From Desulfopila sp. IMCC35006 (lineage in GTDB: Bacteria > Desulfobacterota > Desulfobulbia > Desulfobulbales > Desulfocapsaceae), in NCBI RefSeq assembly GCF_005116645.1, contig NZ_SWCM01000016.1:36916-100915 (forward strand): a stretch of DNA of 64,000 nucleotides, in the 5' to 3' direction. The notes under the pieces are model-generated. The model made no database searches and was not told where the DNA came from. It saw only the letters and a list, made by a program, of their open reading frames with translations. This document shows, piece after piece, positions 1-9,112 of this stretch; position 1 is the first letter of the stretch; every line of letters starts with the position of its first letter. The position numbers and the translations under genes were made by a program.

Positions 1-34
1 TTTCAATAGGTAATCAGCAGAATATTACTACGCC

Positions 35-1450
35 ATGCAGGATATCCTCATTAAAAATGGTATTATTGTCACCGCCGACAAAACCTTGCAGGCCGACCTG
101 CTCCTTGTCGATGGAACGATTGCCGCTCTCGGCGAAGCCCTGGAGCGGCAAGGTGCTCAGGTGATCGACGCTGCCGGTCAATATGTCATGCCGGGTGGAG
201 TGGATGCGCATACCCATCTGAACCTCACGGTCGGCAGCTTTAAGGTCAGCGACGGTTTTTACGAGGGCTCGGCGGCCGCAGCGTTTGGCGGCACCACCTG
301 CGTCGTCGAGCACCCGTCTTTTGGCCCGGACGGCTGTTCGCTTCTGCACCAGATAAAGTCCTCCAGGCTGCAGGCCGAAAAAGCCTGCGTCGTCGACTTC
401 GGCCTCCACGGCGTTTTCCAGCACGTGACCCCATCGATCCTCGATGAGATGCAAATGCTCAGCACCCACGGGGTCTCCAGCGCCAAAATCTATTTGACCT
501 ACAGCGGCCGGCTGCAGGACCGGCAAATTCTGGATGTTTTGAATCGCGCCAAAGGTATCGGGTTGCTGACTGCCTTTCATGCGGAACATCATGACATCAT
601 AGATTTTCTTAGCAGTCGGTTCCAAGCCGAACAGAAAGGGACAGCCAGGTATCACCCCTTGAGTCGTCCGGATTATGCGGAGGCTGAAGCCATTTATCGA
701 ATTATCAGCCTGGCCGAGGCGGTGGGAGATGTGCCGGTGTACATTGTCCACCTGTCGACTGCGGCCGGACTGCGAATTATTGAAAAAGCACAGGACCGCG
801 GCCTGCCGGTATACGCCGAGGTCTGCCCCCAGCACCTGCTCTTAGACGATGCCTGTTACGAGGACCCCGAGCGAGGACTCCGGTATATCATGGCCCCGCC
901 GGCGCGAAAGGCTGCCGATACGGCAGCGCTCTGGCAGGGGCTGGCTCAAGGGAGCATCGCAGTTGCGGCCACCGACCATTGTTCGTTTACCTTTGGTGAC
1001 AAACTGTCCCACGGCCGGGACGATTTCACCAAGGCTCCCGGCGGGATACCCGGCGTGGAAACCAGGCTTCCCCTGCTCTTTTCCGAAGGTGTACTGAAAA
1101 ACCGTCTTTCCCTGCACCGTTTCGTAGACGTCGTCTCAACGGCCCCGGCCAGGCTGATGGGCCTTTTCCCCCGCAAGGGACACCTCGCCCCGGGAGCGGA
1201 TGGCGATGTGATTCTCTTTGATCCGAAGATGGAAAAAATCATCACCCCGAAAATCCTCCGCCAGAATGCCGACTATTCCCCTTACGAGGGTATGCTTGTT
1301 CGCGGCTGGCCCACCACCACCATCGTCCGGGGCCGAATCGTCGTCCGGGAAGGAAAACTTCTGGCGGACCAGGGATGGGGACAATATATCGACCGCGGAC
1401 CAGCGGTCAGCACGAGCATCAATGAAGGAGAGCGACATGAGAAGCGATAA
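35..1450 (+). CDS. Dihydropyrimidinase / D-hydantoinase family amidohydrolase
   Basis: This 471-residue protein is a cyclic-amide hydrolase of the dihydropyrimidinase/hydantoinase branch of the amidohydrolase superfamily, opening dihydropyrimidine or hydantoin rings. The metal site is visible: DAHTHL (H59, H61), the carboxylated lysine in SAKIYLTYSG (K151), H182 in AFHAEHHD, H239 in VHLST and D314 in ATDHCSF. The length is normal for the family. It overlaps the next gene by 14 bp, so the two are translationally coupled. In E. coli a hydantoinase (hyuA) and ygfK lie in the same purine/selenate-related region, which fits this pairing. The substrate cannot be told from sequence; hydantoin, dihydropyrimidine or a purine-derived ring are all possible. 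No clear ribosome binding site is seen in the 34 bases before the start. Confidence 0.93.
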   Translation: MQDILIKNGIIVTADKTLQADLLLVDGTIAALGEALERQGAQVIDAAGQYVMPGGVDAHTHLNLTVGSFKVSDGFYEGSAAAAFGGTTCVVEHPSFGPDGCSLLHQIKSSRLQAEKACVVDFGLHGVFQHVTPSILDEMQMLSTHGVSSAKIYLTYSGRLQDRQILDVLNRAKGIGLLTAFHAEHHDIIDFLSSRFQAEQKGTARYHPLSRPDYAEAEAIYRIISLAEAVGDVPVYIVHLSTAAGLRIIEKAQDRGLPVYAEVCPQHLLLDDACYEDPERGLRYIMAPPARKAADTAALWQGLAQGSIAVAATDHCSFTFGDKLSHGRDDFTKAPGGIPGVETRLPLLFSEGVLKNRLSLHRFVDVVSTAPARLMGLFPRKGHLAPGADGDVILFDPKMEKIITPKILRQNADYSPYEGMLVRGWPTTTIVRGRIVVREGKLLADQGWGQYIDRGPAVSTSINEGERHEKR

Positions 1451-4400
1451 ACTGTGGGTATGCGATATTGCGACCTTGCTGCAATGGATCTTAAAAGATG
1501 AAAAACAAGGGCGGATTTTCGGCATCGAAAAGGAACTGTTCTATGTCCCGAAAACCACCGACCCCTTCCGGATGCGCCGGTACGGAAAATTGCTGGAGAC
1601 TCCGGTGGGCGTCGCCGCCGGTCCGCATACCCAGCTGTCGCAGAACCTGATTGCCGCCTGGCTGACCGGTGCGCGGTATATGGAACTCAAGACCATCCAG
1701 GTGCTCGATGAACTGGAGGTGACCAAACCCTGCATCGACATGGGCGATGAAGGCTACAACTGCGAATGGTCCCAGGAACTGAAGCTTGCCCAGTCCTTTG
1801 ACGAATATCTCAATGGTTGGATTATCCTGCATGTCCTGAAAGATCTGTTCGGCTGGGGCACAGCCGGGGAGCCCGGCTTTATTTTTAACATGAGCGTCGG
1901 CTATAACCTCGAAGGCATTCTCAGCCCCTCGGTGCAGGGATTTCTCGATAAAATGGCGGATTGCAGCAACGAAAAAGCGGCAAAAATAGACCAGATAGCC
2001 GCCTTCTATCCGCGGGTGCGCGAGCTCAGTATCGGCGACTGCATGTCGGATAATATCACCATCTCCACCATGCACGGCTGCCCGCCGGACGAGGTGGAGA
2101 AGATCGGCCGTTATTTCGTTGAAGAACGCAGGCTGCACACCACCATAAAACTCAATCCAACCCTGCTCGGGGCGGATGAGGTCAGGGGAATCCTCAATTC
2201 CAGGCTGGGCTTTAAGGTCGTCGTTCCCGATCTGGCTTTTGATCACGACCTGAAATATCCGGACGCAGTGGCCCTCATTAGATCACTGCAGGACAGTGCC
2301 CGGAAGATGGGCGTTGAGTTCAATATCAAATTGACCAACACCCTGGAAACCCAGAATAATGGGCAGAACTTACCGGCTAAAGAGCAGATGGTCTATATGA
2401 GCGGCCGGGCCCTGCATCCGATCAGCATCAATCTCGCCCGGCGGCTGCAGGATGAATTCCAGGGCTGTCTGGACATCTCTTTTTCCGCCGGAACCAGCTA
2501 TGCCAATGTCGCCGACGTACTCGCCTGCAATGTAAAACCCATCACCACCTGCTCCGACCTGTTAAAACCGGGCGGATACGGGCGCCTGTCGCAATACCTG
2601 GAAACCCTGCATCATGCCTTTACCGCCGCGGGCGCGAGCAGCATCGACGACTTCATCGTAGCCGGCAGCGGCAAAAAGCAGCCGGTGGACCAGGCCGGAT
2701 GGACCAATCTCCAAAATTACGCCGCAGCTGTGGTCGATGACGGAAACTTTAAAAAGGAGAGTTTCCCCTTTGACAATATAAAAACCGACACCCAGCTTGG
2801 ACCGTTCGACTGCATCAAGGCGCCCTGCATGACCACCTGTCCGGCCAGCCAGGATATCCCGAGCTACATGTATTACACCGCCCGGGGCGACTACGCCAGC
2901 GCACGAAAAGTGATTCTTGCAACCAACCCCTTTCCCAATGTGCAGGGCATGGTCTGCGATCACCTCTGCCAGTCCAAGTGCACCCGGATCAATTACGACA
3001 CCCCGCTGCTCATCAGGGAGATAAAAAGGTTCGTCATCCAGACCGCAGGCAATCAGCCAGCCTTGTCACCGGCTAACGCCAATGGCATGAAGGTGGGCAT
3101 CATCGGTGCGGGGCCATCCGGACTATCCTGCGCCTATTTTCTTGCCCTGCAGGGTTTTTCGGTGGAAATCTTTGAAGGCAAACCCTTTGCCGGAGGCTGG
3201 GCCGCAGATGCCATCCCCACTTTCCGCCTGGACAGCGAGTCCATCAAAAAAGATATCGATGCCATTTTATCCCTCGGCGTCACGCTGCACTGTAACGCCG
3301 TCATCGACCAGGCCGGGTTTGCAAAAATCATCAAAGATTTCGATTATGTCTATGTCGCCGTCGGCGCACAGGAAGGGGTCAAGCTGGGCCTTCCCGGGGA
3401 GGACGCCGAGGGGGTCATGGACAACCTGGACTTTTTAAGCGCGGTACGCCGCGGCGAAAAGATCGATCTCGGCAGGAAGGTCGTCGTGATCGGCGGCGGC
3501 AATTCCGCCATGGACGCGGCCCGTACCGCGAAAAGACTGGTTGGCCCGGACGGCATGGTCAGCCTTATCTATCGGCGGACCCGCGAGGAAATGCCTGCTG
3601 CCGCCGAAGAAGTTCAGGGCATGCTTGACGAAGACGTCAATTTTATTGAGCTCACGGCACCGGAGTGCATGTTGGTGGAAAACGGCAGGGTCAGGTCCAA
3701 TGTCTGCTTCCGGATGCAGCTCGGCGAAAAAGACGCCAGCGGACGGCCCCGTCCCATTAAAATCGAGGGATCGGAATTTGAACTGGAGGCCGACAGTGTC
3801 ATCTCCGCCATCGGCCAGCGGGTCAATGCCGATTTCTTTCCAGGAAAAAAACTCGATATCGACCCGGTCACCCGCGAAACCCAGATTAAAAATGTCTTCG
3901 CCGGCGGCGATGCGGTCCGGGGAGCCTCGACCCTGATTAAAGCTATCGGCGATGGCAAAGAGGTGGCCGAATCCATTTTCCAGCGGGCAGTCGGCGAAAA
4001 CAAGGTTGCTGCACCCTGCGGCAAGGAGCTGCATCACAAAAAACTGCGCATCCAAAAAGCCCGCCGGCAACCGGGCACGATCATGCCGGAAATCGGCCTC
4101 GATGAGCGTTCCGGCTTTAAAATGGTCATCAAAACCCTCGATGAAGCCGCAGCCAGGGCGGAAGCCGCCAGGTGTCTGCAATGTGACGAGATCTGCAGCG
4201 TCTGTGTCTCGGTATGTCCCAACCGGGCCAACGTGGAATTCCAGATGTACCCTGTGGAATTCAGCGTCCAACAGGCCGTCCCTGAAGTGGGCGGGGCCCG
4301 GATCACCGATCTTGAAACCAGGCGGATCGGCCAAAAATACCAGATCCTCAATCTGGGTGACTATTGCAACGAATGCGGCAACTGTGCCACCTTTTGTCCG

Positions 4401-4718
4401 ACCAGTGGCGCGCCATACCGGGATAAACCAAAATTTCATCTACGGCCGGAGAGTTTTGCCACCGCCGACTTCGGCTACCACTTCTCCGCGGCCAACCGGC
4501 TGGAGTATAAAAACGACCGGCACCATGCGGTACTCGACAAAGGACCTGACGGCTACACCTACGAAACCGACAACTTCAAGGCAACATTGAGTTTTGACTA
4601 CAGAGCGGAAAAGGTGGAATTCAAGGACGAAGGATTGCAACCGGTCAGCCTGCTTGAGGCGGTTCATATGGCGATTTTGTTTGCAGCGGTTAGCGAACTG
4701 GCCCCCTTTAAACTTTGA
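1437..4718 (+). CDS. ygfK: YgfK-type Fe-S flavoprotein oxidoreductase (putative selenate reductase subunit family)
   Basis: This 1093-residue protein matches the YgfK family, often named putative selenate reductase subunit, with an architecture like dihydropyrimidine dehydrogenase. The N-terminal half (about 1-430) has a dihydroorotate-dehydrogenase-like barrel (GVAAGPHTQL). A Cys-rich N-terminal ferredoxin module follows near 457 (CIKAPCMTTCP, MVCDHLCQSKC), then a GltD-like FAD/NAD(P)H module starting at GIIGAGPSG (about 557) with a second Rossmann motif VIGGGNSA. C-terminal cysteine clusters occur near 912 (CLQCDEIC) and 975 (CNECGNCATFC). The ATG at 1437 was chosen because GGAG lies just upstream and the frame opens inside the hydantoinase; upstream starts in this frame would overlap that gene by more than 200 bp. 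It probably passes NAD(P)H electrons to a nucleobase-like substrate that the hydantoinase then opens, but this is inference. The stop codon lies at the edge of a palindromic repeat. Confidence 0.88.
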   Translation: MRSDKLWVCDIATLLQWILKDEKQGRIFGIEKELFYVPKTTDPFRMRRYGKLLETPVGVAAGPHTQLSQNLIAAWLTGARYMELKTIQVLDELEVTKPCIDMGDEGYNCEWSQELKLAQSFDEYLNGWIILHVLKDLFGWGTAGEPGFIFNMSVGYNLEGILSPSVQGFLDKMADCSNEKAAKIDQIAAFYPRVRELSIGDCMSDNITISTMHGCPPDEVEKIGRYFVEERRLHTTIKLNPTLLGADEVRGILNSRLGFKVVVPDLAFDHDLKYPDAVALIRSLQDSARKMGVEFNIKLTNTLETQNNGQNLPAKEQMVYMSGRALHPISINLARRLQDEFQGCLDISFSAGTSYANVADVLACNVKPITTCSDLLKPGGYGRLSQYLETLHHAFTAAGASSIDDFIVAGSGKKQPVDQAGWTNLQNYAAAVVDDGNFKKESFPFDNIKTDTQLGPFDCIKAPCMTTCPASQDIPSYMYYTARGDYASARKVILATNPFPNVQGMVCDHLCQSKCTRINYDTPLLIREIKRFVIQTAGNQPALSPANANGMKVGIIGAGPSGLSCAYFLALQGFSVEIFEGKPFAGGWAADAIPTFRLDSESIKKDIDAILSLGVTLHCNAVIDQAGFAKIIKDFDYVYVAVGAQEGVKLGLPGEDAEGVMDNLDFLSAVRRGEKIDLGRKVVVIGGGNSAMDAARTAKRLVGPDGMVSLIYRRTREEMPAAAEEVQGMLDEDVNFIELTAPECMLVENGRVRSNVCFRMQLGEKDASGRPRPIKIEGSEFELEADSVISAIGQRVNADFFPGKKLDIDPVTRETQIKNVFAGGDAVRGASTLIKAIGDGKEVAESIFQRAVGENKVAAPCGKELHHKKLRIQKARRQPGTIMPEIGLDERSGFKMVIKTLDEAAARAEAARCLQCDEICSVCVSVCPNRANVEFQMYPVEFSVQQAVPEVGGARITDLETRRIGQKYQILNLGDYCNECGNCATFCPTSGAPYRDKPKFHLRPESFATADFGYHFSAANRLEYKNDRHHAVLDKGPDGYTYETDNFKATLSFDYRAEKVEFKDEGLQPVSLLEAVHMAILFAAVSELAPFKL

Positions 4719-4845
4719 TGGTTACGTAAAAACTCTTCATCTTCTTCGTTGTTGTGAATTTCGCTATCATTACGACGTACCCTAGTACGCCGAAATAATA
4801 ACGAAATTCACACGCCTCGAATATGAAGCTTTTTACATAACCATC
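4717..4845. repeat. 129-bp palindromic repeat element (MITE/REP-like)
   Basis: The outer arms GATGGTTAcGTAAAAA and their complement TTTTTACaTAACCATC close the element, with near-complementarity continuing through CTTCAT/ATGAAG. A second nested pair, GTGAATTTCG and CGAAATTCAC, lies inside, and the centre has two GTAC words. The whole stretch could fold into one long hairpin. Its first two bases are the last two of the ygfK TGA stop. It may also terminate transcription between the convergent ygfK and pyrB genes. No second copy was found in the window. Confidence 0.75.
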
Positions 4846-4918
4846 TCAAATTTGACATGTATAATGCCGTCTCGAAAAAAGACGGCAACAATGTTGGATG
4901 ACGTAACATGCCGAAGTC

Positions 4919-5857
4919 TCAGTTCTTCTGCAGCAACAGGTACAGCAGGGCCATGCGGATATACAGACCGTTCTGCGCCTGCTCAAAATAGCGCGCCCGG
5001 GGATCGCTGTCGACTTCCTTGGGGATCTCGTCGACTCTTGGCAGAGGATGCATGATGATGGCATCCTTTTTCATGGTTTCAACACAATCCAGGGAGAGGA
5101 TATACTTGCTGGCGGCAGCCTGATAGTCATCAACAGAATGGAAACGTTCTTTCTGGATGCGGGTCATATAAATGCAGTCGACCTCGGGAGCGACGAGGGA
5201 GAGATCGCTTTCTTCCCGCCAGGGGACGTTGTTTTTTTCCAGATAATCCTTGATATCCTTTTCCATTTTACATACCTGCGGCGACACGAAAATAAGTTCC
5301 ACGTTGGCATATTTGGTCAGGAGATAGGACAGGGAACGGACAGTTCGTCCATAGCGCAGATCCCCCACCATGGCAATTTTCAAGTTTTCCAATCGCTGGA
5401 AGGCATCGACGATGGTATACATATCGAGCAGGGCCTGCGTCGGGTGCTGACCGGCACCATCGCCTGCATTTATTACGGGAATGGCGGAAACCTCGGCGGC
5501 ACGAACCGCGCTCCCCGCTTCGTTGTGACGCATAACGATCACATCGGCGTAACCGTTCATGATCCTGATGGAATCGGAGAGACTTTCCCCTTTGGCCGCA
5601 CTGGAAAACTCGCGGGCGTTTTCCGTGGTAATCACCGATCCGCCAAGCCGCAGCATCGCGCTTTCAAACGAAAAACGGGTACGGGTTGACGATTCATAGA
5701 ACAGCGAAGCCATAATTTTGCCGTCGAGGCTTTTGGCAAGACTGCGTTTTCCTGCAAGATCCGCCTTCATCCGGTCGGCTGTCCGGAAAACTGTTTCCAG
5801 CAGGTCTCGATCGAATTGCTGCGATTCGACCACATGCTCGAGAGGAAATGCTGTCAT
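4919..5857 (-). CDS. pyrB: Aspartate carbamoyltransferase catalytic subunit
   Basis: This cytosolic enzyme condenses carbamoyl phosphate with aspartate in the committed step of de novo pyrimidine synthesis. The carbamoyl-phosphate loop STRTR is at 57-61, HPTQALLD begins at H138 and the aspartate-domain signatures MVGDLRYGRT and HPLPRVDEI are present. The 312-residue length is normal for PyrB. The start at 5857 was chosen over an upstream ATG because AAGGAG sits seven bases before it. The motifs are those of a true ATCase, not the YgeW knotted-transcarbamylase type that neighbours ygfK in enterobacteria. No pyrI regulatory chain is adjacent. The gene converges on ygfK across the palindromic repeat. 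Confidence 0.95.
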   Translation of the reverse strand: MTAFPLEHVVESQQFDRDLLETVFRTADRMKADLAGKRSLAKSLDGKIMASLFYESSTRTRFSFESAMLRLGGSVITTENAREFSSAAKGESLSDSIRIMNGYADVIVMRHNEAGSAVRAAEVSAIPVINAGDGAGQHPTQALLDMYTIVDAFQRLENLKIAMVGDLRYGRTVRSLSYLLTKYANVELIFVSPQVCKMEKDIKDYLEKNNVPWREESDLSLVAPEVDCIYMTRIQKERFHSVDDYQAAASKYILSLDCVETMKKDAIIMHPLPRVDEIPKEVDSDPRARYFEQAQNGLYIRMALLYLLLQKN

Positions 5858-5983
5858 AGTTATTCTCCTTATTGTGTTACTCAATTGTCGATGTTATTAA
5901 TATGTTACACCCCCTTAAGGGCGTACTGAAATGAGCCCCGGCTTTCTTCCCGTTTACCCGGGTGAGTCGTTGTCGTGAGGCAA

Positions 5984-5998
5984 AGCGTGTTGCACGCT
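5984..5998 (+). other. Hairpin-forming intergenic leader, unassigned
   Basis: The divergent region between pyrB and the next gene (5858-6096) contains a perfect stem AGCGTG-TTG-CACGCT, preceded by CCCGG/CCGGG-type complementarity around 5936-5962 and a CCCTTAAGGG palindrome near 5912. This could be a structured leader or simple promoter DNA. I could not match it to a known riboswitch class. Confidence 0.3.
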
Positions 5999-6096
5999 AC
6001 CAGGAATTGCGAGGTACAACAAGATGCAAAATAACCGTATCCGCAAATTGCAATTATTACCATATTCCGTCAATCATTTTCATGAGTTCAAAGTAA

Positions 6097-6798
6097 ATGG
6101 CTTTAAAGCAGCACACAACTGCAGCCGACCAGGAAACCTGCTGGGTGATTGGCGGCGGACAGTTTGGCCGAAGGGCTGTTGACTTGTTAAAAAAGGACAC
6201 GCCCGGCGGAAAAATTGTTGTCGTAGACAGGCTCCCGCTCCAGAACCTGCCGGATGACATAGAGATGATCCGCGCCGACGGGATTGAATGGCTGACCGAA
6301 CATTTCACGCCCAACGCTGCCGTCGACAAAATAATTCCGGCACTGCCTGTTCACCTGGCTGCCGACTGGCTGAGGAACAAACTGATCGACGAACACAGGA
6401 TCGTCCGGGCAACCGAGATCCCTGACGAACAGCTGCACCATTTCCCGCATCCCATCCGTATCAGCCCCAGTCGTGTCGTTATGTCGCATGCCGATTTTAT
6501 CTGTCCGCCGAACTGCGCCGAGCCGGATGCTCTCTGCACATACACCGGCAAAAAGCGACCACCGGCATTATATTTTCTTCTTGAAGCAATGGTTGCAGGC
6601 AACTTCACCCCACTCATCATCCGAAGCCGCCAGTTTCATTCGGGAGTAGGAGGTTTTTTCCCGGAAGATTTATGGCACCTGCTTGAAACTGCCAGGTCGC
6701 TATCTGAAACTCCACTGCTCATTGGTACCGCATGCAAATGCCATGGCGTTGTCGATGGCCTCTGGCATGAAACAGGAGGCAACTCTTTCGTCGTCTAG
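6097..6798 (+). CDS. Conserved-looking protein with N-terminal Rossmann motif and Cys motif
   Basis: The function of this 233-residue protein is not recognised. Residues about 15-60 form a nucleotide-binding Rossmann start (CWVIGGGQFGRRAVDLL followed by KIVVVDRLP), like the TrkA-N/NAD-binding fold. The middle has a compact cysteine motif (CPPNCAEPDALC, then TGKKRPP), and the C-terminus has GTACKCHGVVDGLW; the cysteines could bind a metal or cluster. No membrane segment or signal peptide is seen. The adjacent hybrid kinase begins 49 bases downstream, so the two may be cotranscribed. The start at 6097 lacks a strong ribosome binding site. A TrkA-like potassium-uptake regulator would be a guess, since no partner transporter is nearby. 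Confidence 0.7.
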   Translation: MALKQHTTAADQETCWVIGGGQFGRRAVDLLKKDTPGGKIVVVDRLPLQNLPDDIEMIRADGIEWLTEHFTPNAAVDKIIPALPVHLAADWLRNKLIDEHRIVRATEIPDEQLHHFPHPIRISPSRVVMSHADFICPPNCAEPDALCTYTGKKRPPALYFLLEAMVAGNFTPLIIRSRQFHSGVGGFFPEDLWHLLETARSLSETPLLIGTACKCHGVVDGLWHETGGNSFVV

Positions 6799-6847
6799 CA
6801 AAGAGTTGCTCGAACGTTAGTCCTCAAGCTGAGGTTCTCTTATCCGG

Positions 6848-9052
6848 ATGAACGAACGCAATAATCACAGAAGCAGTAAACGAGATAACGAAGTTCTCTT
6901 GCAGGAACAAACACGTCTGCTGCTCCAGAATACCAGGACGGCAATTGCGGTTAACCTGAGTATTGCTTTTCTTACGTATCTGGCCATTCCAGCCCCGCAA
7001 CAGTTCTGGCTATGGCTGATCGTCGGCGCATCCGGTCTCCGCCTCGTATGCTATTTTTGGTTTACAGGCAAATCAAGTCAATCCCTGAATTTCAAGACGA
7101 AATATTATATTACCCTTGCCTTAATCACTCTCCAGGGAATCGCCTGGGGAGTTGCATCAATCCTTTTGTACGCCTCTGCTTCGGATCTGCATACATTCTA
7201 TCTTATCGCGATAATCTGCGGCATGAGCGGGGGGGCAATCCTGACGCTCTCGCCATCATTGCTCGCCTTTGCCTGCTTTACCTTTCCCACGGTTATGCCT
7301 TTGGTGCTTGCTCTTCTGACAGCCTCCGACAAAACATTCGTCTATGCAGGATACATGGGCATCGTATTCATCATAGCGTTACATATTGTGGCAAGACGCA
7401 TTGCTCTTTCCACTTCGGAGCTCCTGCAATCACACCGGAGGTTAGAAGTAACCGCGCAGGAATTAGCGCAACATAAAAATCGCCTGGAGATATTAGTTGA
7501 GGCTCGAACAAAAGAACTGAAGGACTCTCGTGAGAATTATCGGCGACTCACCGAAGAAATCAACGATGCAATTTTTGAGCTTGATTCAACAGGTATAGTG
7601 AAATACATAAGTCCCGTCATTACATTAATTCTCGGACGCCGGCCAGAAGACCTCACGGGAGTCCACTTTACAGAATTAGTTTACCAGGAAGACCTCGCAA
7701 TGGTTCAGGAACTGTTTCCGAAGGTTATCTCAGGAGACTTACAATCTACGAACTATCGCCTTCTCGACAGCACGGGAAAACCACACTGGGTAAGAACTTC
7801 AAGCCGCCCAATTGTGAAGGATGGCAAACCAGTTGGTCTACGTGGTGTGCTGACAGATATAAACAAAGAGAAACAAACAGAAAGCGAGAAGAAGAAACTT
7901 CTGCACCGGTTCTACGAAAATCAGAAACTTGAAGCGATTGGCACCCTGGCCGGAGGTATTGCCCACGATTTCAACAATCTGTTAATGGGGATTCAGGGCC
8001 GTGCTTCCTTGATAGCTGAGAATCTTGAACCATCCAGCCCTGACCTCGAACATATCCAGGCTATAGAGGAACATGTGCGCAGTGCGACCAGCCTCACCGC
8101 GCAACTGCTCGGCACCGCCCGTGGCGGCAAGTATGACCCCAGACCGACAGATTTGAATGACCTGGTAATAAAGAGTGCCACCCTGTTCAAACGCACCAGA
8201 AAAGAGATCCAGATTCACGCCAACATGTCGCAGTCACCAATAGTGGCCGAGGTTGACAGGCAACAAATTGAACAGGTACTGTTAAATATCTTTGTCAACG
8301 CCTGGCAGGCGATGCCTGGCGGCGGAGAACTTCGCCTGGAATCCTCAATCGTTCCCCTGGATGATTCTTATCTTGCACCGTACCATGTGTTGCCTGGACG
8401 TTATGCGAAGATTTCGTTTACCGACACCGGCGTTGGCATGGATGAAACAACGCAGCAGCGGGTATTTGATCCATTCTTTACAACCAAGGCCAAATGCCAT
8501 GGAACAGGATTAGGGATGGCTTCGGCCTATGGCATCATCAAGAACCACAACGGGTTTATCACGGTCTCCAGCAAACTGGGGCACGGGACAACCTTCGATA
8601 TATATTTACCGGTGTCGGACAAAGATCCATTTCATCAAAGTCAGGTTGAATCCATGATCGAAAAAGGTTCTGAAACGATTCTTCTGGTAGATGACCAAGA
8701 GTTAATACTTGAGGTGGGCCAGGCCTTGCTGGAGAAACTGGGGTATACGGTGATTGTCGCAAAAGGTGGCGAGCAGGCCGTTGAACATATGCAGAACAAA
8801 GGCCAAGAGGTTGATCTTGTTCTCCTTGACATGATCATGCCGGGAATGGACGGCAGTATGACTTTTGATCAAATACGAAAATTATACCCAGCCGTACCGG
8901 TAATTTTGTCCAGTGGCTATTCCATCAACGGTCAGGCAACTCAAATACTCAACAGAGGGTGTAACGGGTTCCTGCAGAAACCATTCAACTTGTCCGAACT
9001 GTCCCAAAAAATAAGGAGAATACTTGATGAAAAAGATCTACCGCGGGGGTGA
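6848..9052 (+). CDS. Membrane hybrid sensor histidine kinase (PAS-HisKA-HATPase-REC)
   Basis: This 734-residue sensor has hydrophobic segments at about 30-180, probably 5-7 helices forming an integral-membrane sensing region, then a coiled-coil linker (about 195-225). A PAS domain (about 228-345) is followed by the HisKA motif GTLAGGIAHDFNN with phospho-acceptor H373. The HATPase has an N-box near FVNAWQ and a G1 motif DTGVGMD. The C-terminal receiver begins ETILLVDDQE, with phospho-acceptor D661 in LVLLDMIMPGMDG. There is no DNA-binding output domain, so the signal must pass to another protein. The stimulus is unknown. The ATG at 6848 is preceded by a weak GGTTCTCTTATCCGG leader. Confidence 0.92.
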   Translation: MNERNNHRSSKRDNEVLLQEQTRLLLQNTRTAIAVNLSIAFLTYLAIPAPQQFWLWLIVGASGLRLVCYFWFTGKSSQSLNFKTKYYITLALITLQGIAWGVASILLYASASDLHTFYLIAIICGMSGGAILTLSPSLLAFACFTFPTVMPLVLALLTASDKTFVYAGYMGIVFIIALHIVARRIALSTSELLQSHRRLEVTAQELAQHKNRLEILVEARTKELKDSRENYRRLTEEINDAIFELDSTGIVKYISPVITLILGRRPEDLTGVHFTELVYQEDLAMVQELFPKVISGDLQSTNYRLLDSTGKPHWVRTSSRPIVKDGKPVGLRGVLTDINKEKQTESEKKKLLHRFYENQKLEAIGTLAGGIAHDFNNLLMGIQGRASLIAENLEPSSPDLEHIQAIEEHVRSATSLTAQLLGTARGGKYDPRPTDLNDLVIKSATLFKRTRKEIQIHANMSQSPIVAEVDRQQIEQVLLNIFVNAWQAMPGGGELRLESSIVPLDDSYLAPYHVLPGRYAKISFTDTGVGMDETTQQRVFDPFFTTKAKCHGTGLGMASAYGIIKNHNGFITVSSKLGHGTTFDIYLPVSDKDPFHQSQVESMIEKGSETILLVDDQELILEVGQALLEKLGYTVIVAKGGEQAVEHMQNKGQEVDLVLLDMIMPGMDGSMTFDQIRKLYPAVPVILSSGYSINGQATQILNRGCNGFLQKPFNLSELSQKIRRILDEKDLPRG

Positions 9053-9112
9053 TGTGCACACGGACGTGAGGTATTTCAGGCCGGTTTCTAACAATACCGG
9101 AGGAATAAAATA

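Noticed and set aside
1437..4718. Naming the YgfK protein a selenate reductase as a proven function.
   Set aside because: The family name is historical and the architecture points to a dihydropyrimidine-dehydrogenase-like flavoprotein; the substrate is unproved.
5048..5689. Long open frame on the plus strand within pyrB.
   Set aside because: It is the shadow of pyrB on the other strand; pyrB has full family motifs and a ribosome binding site.
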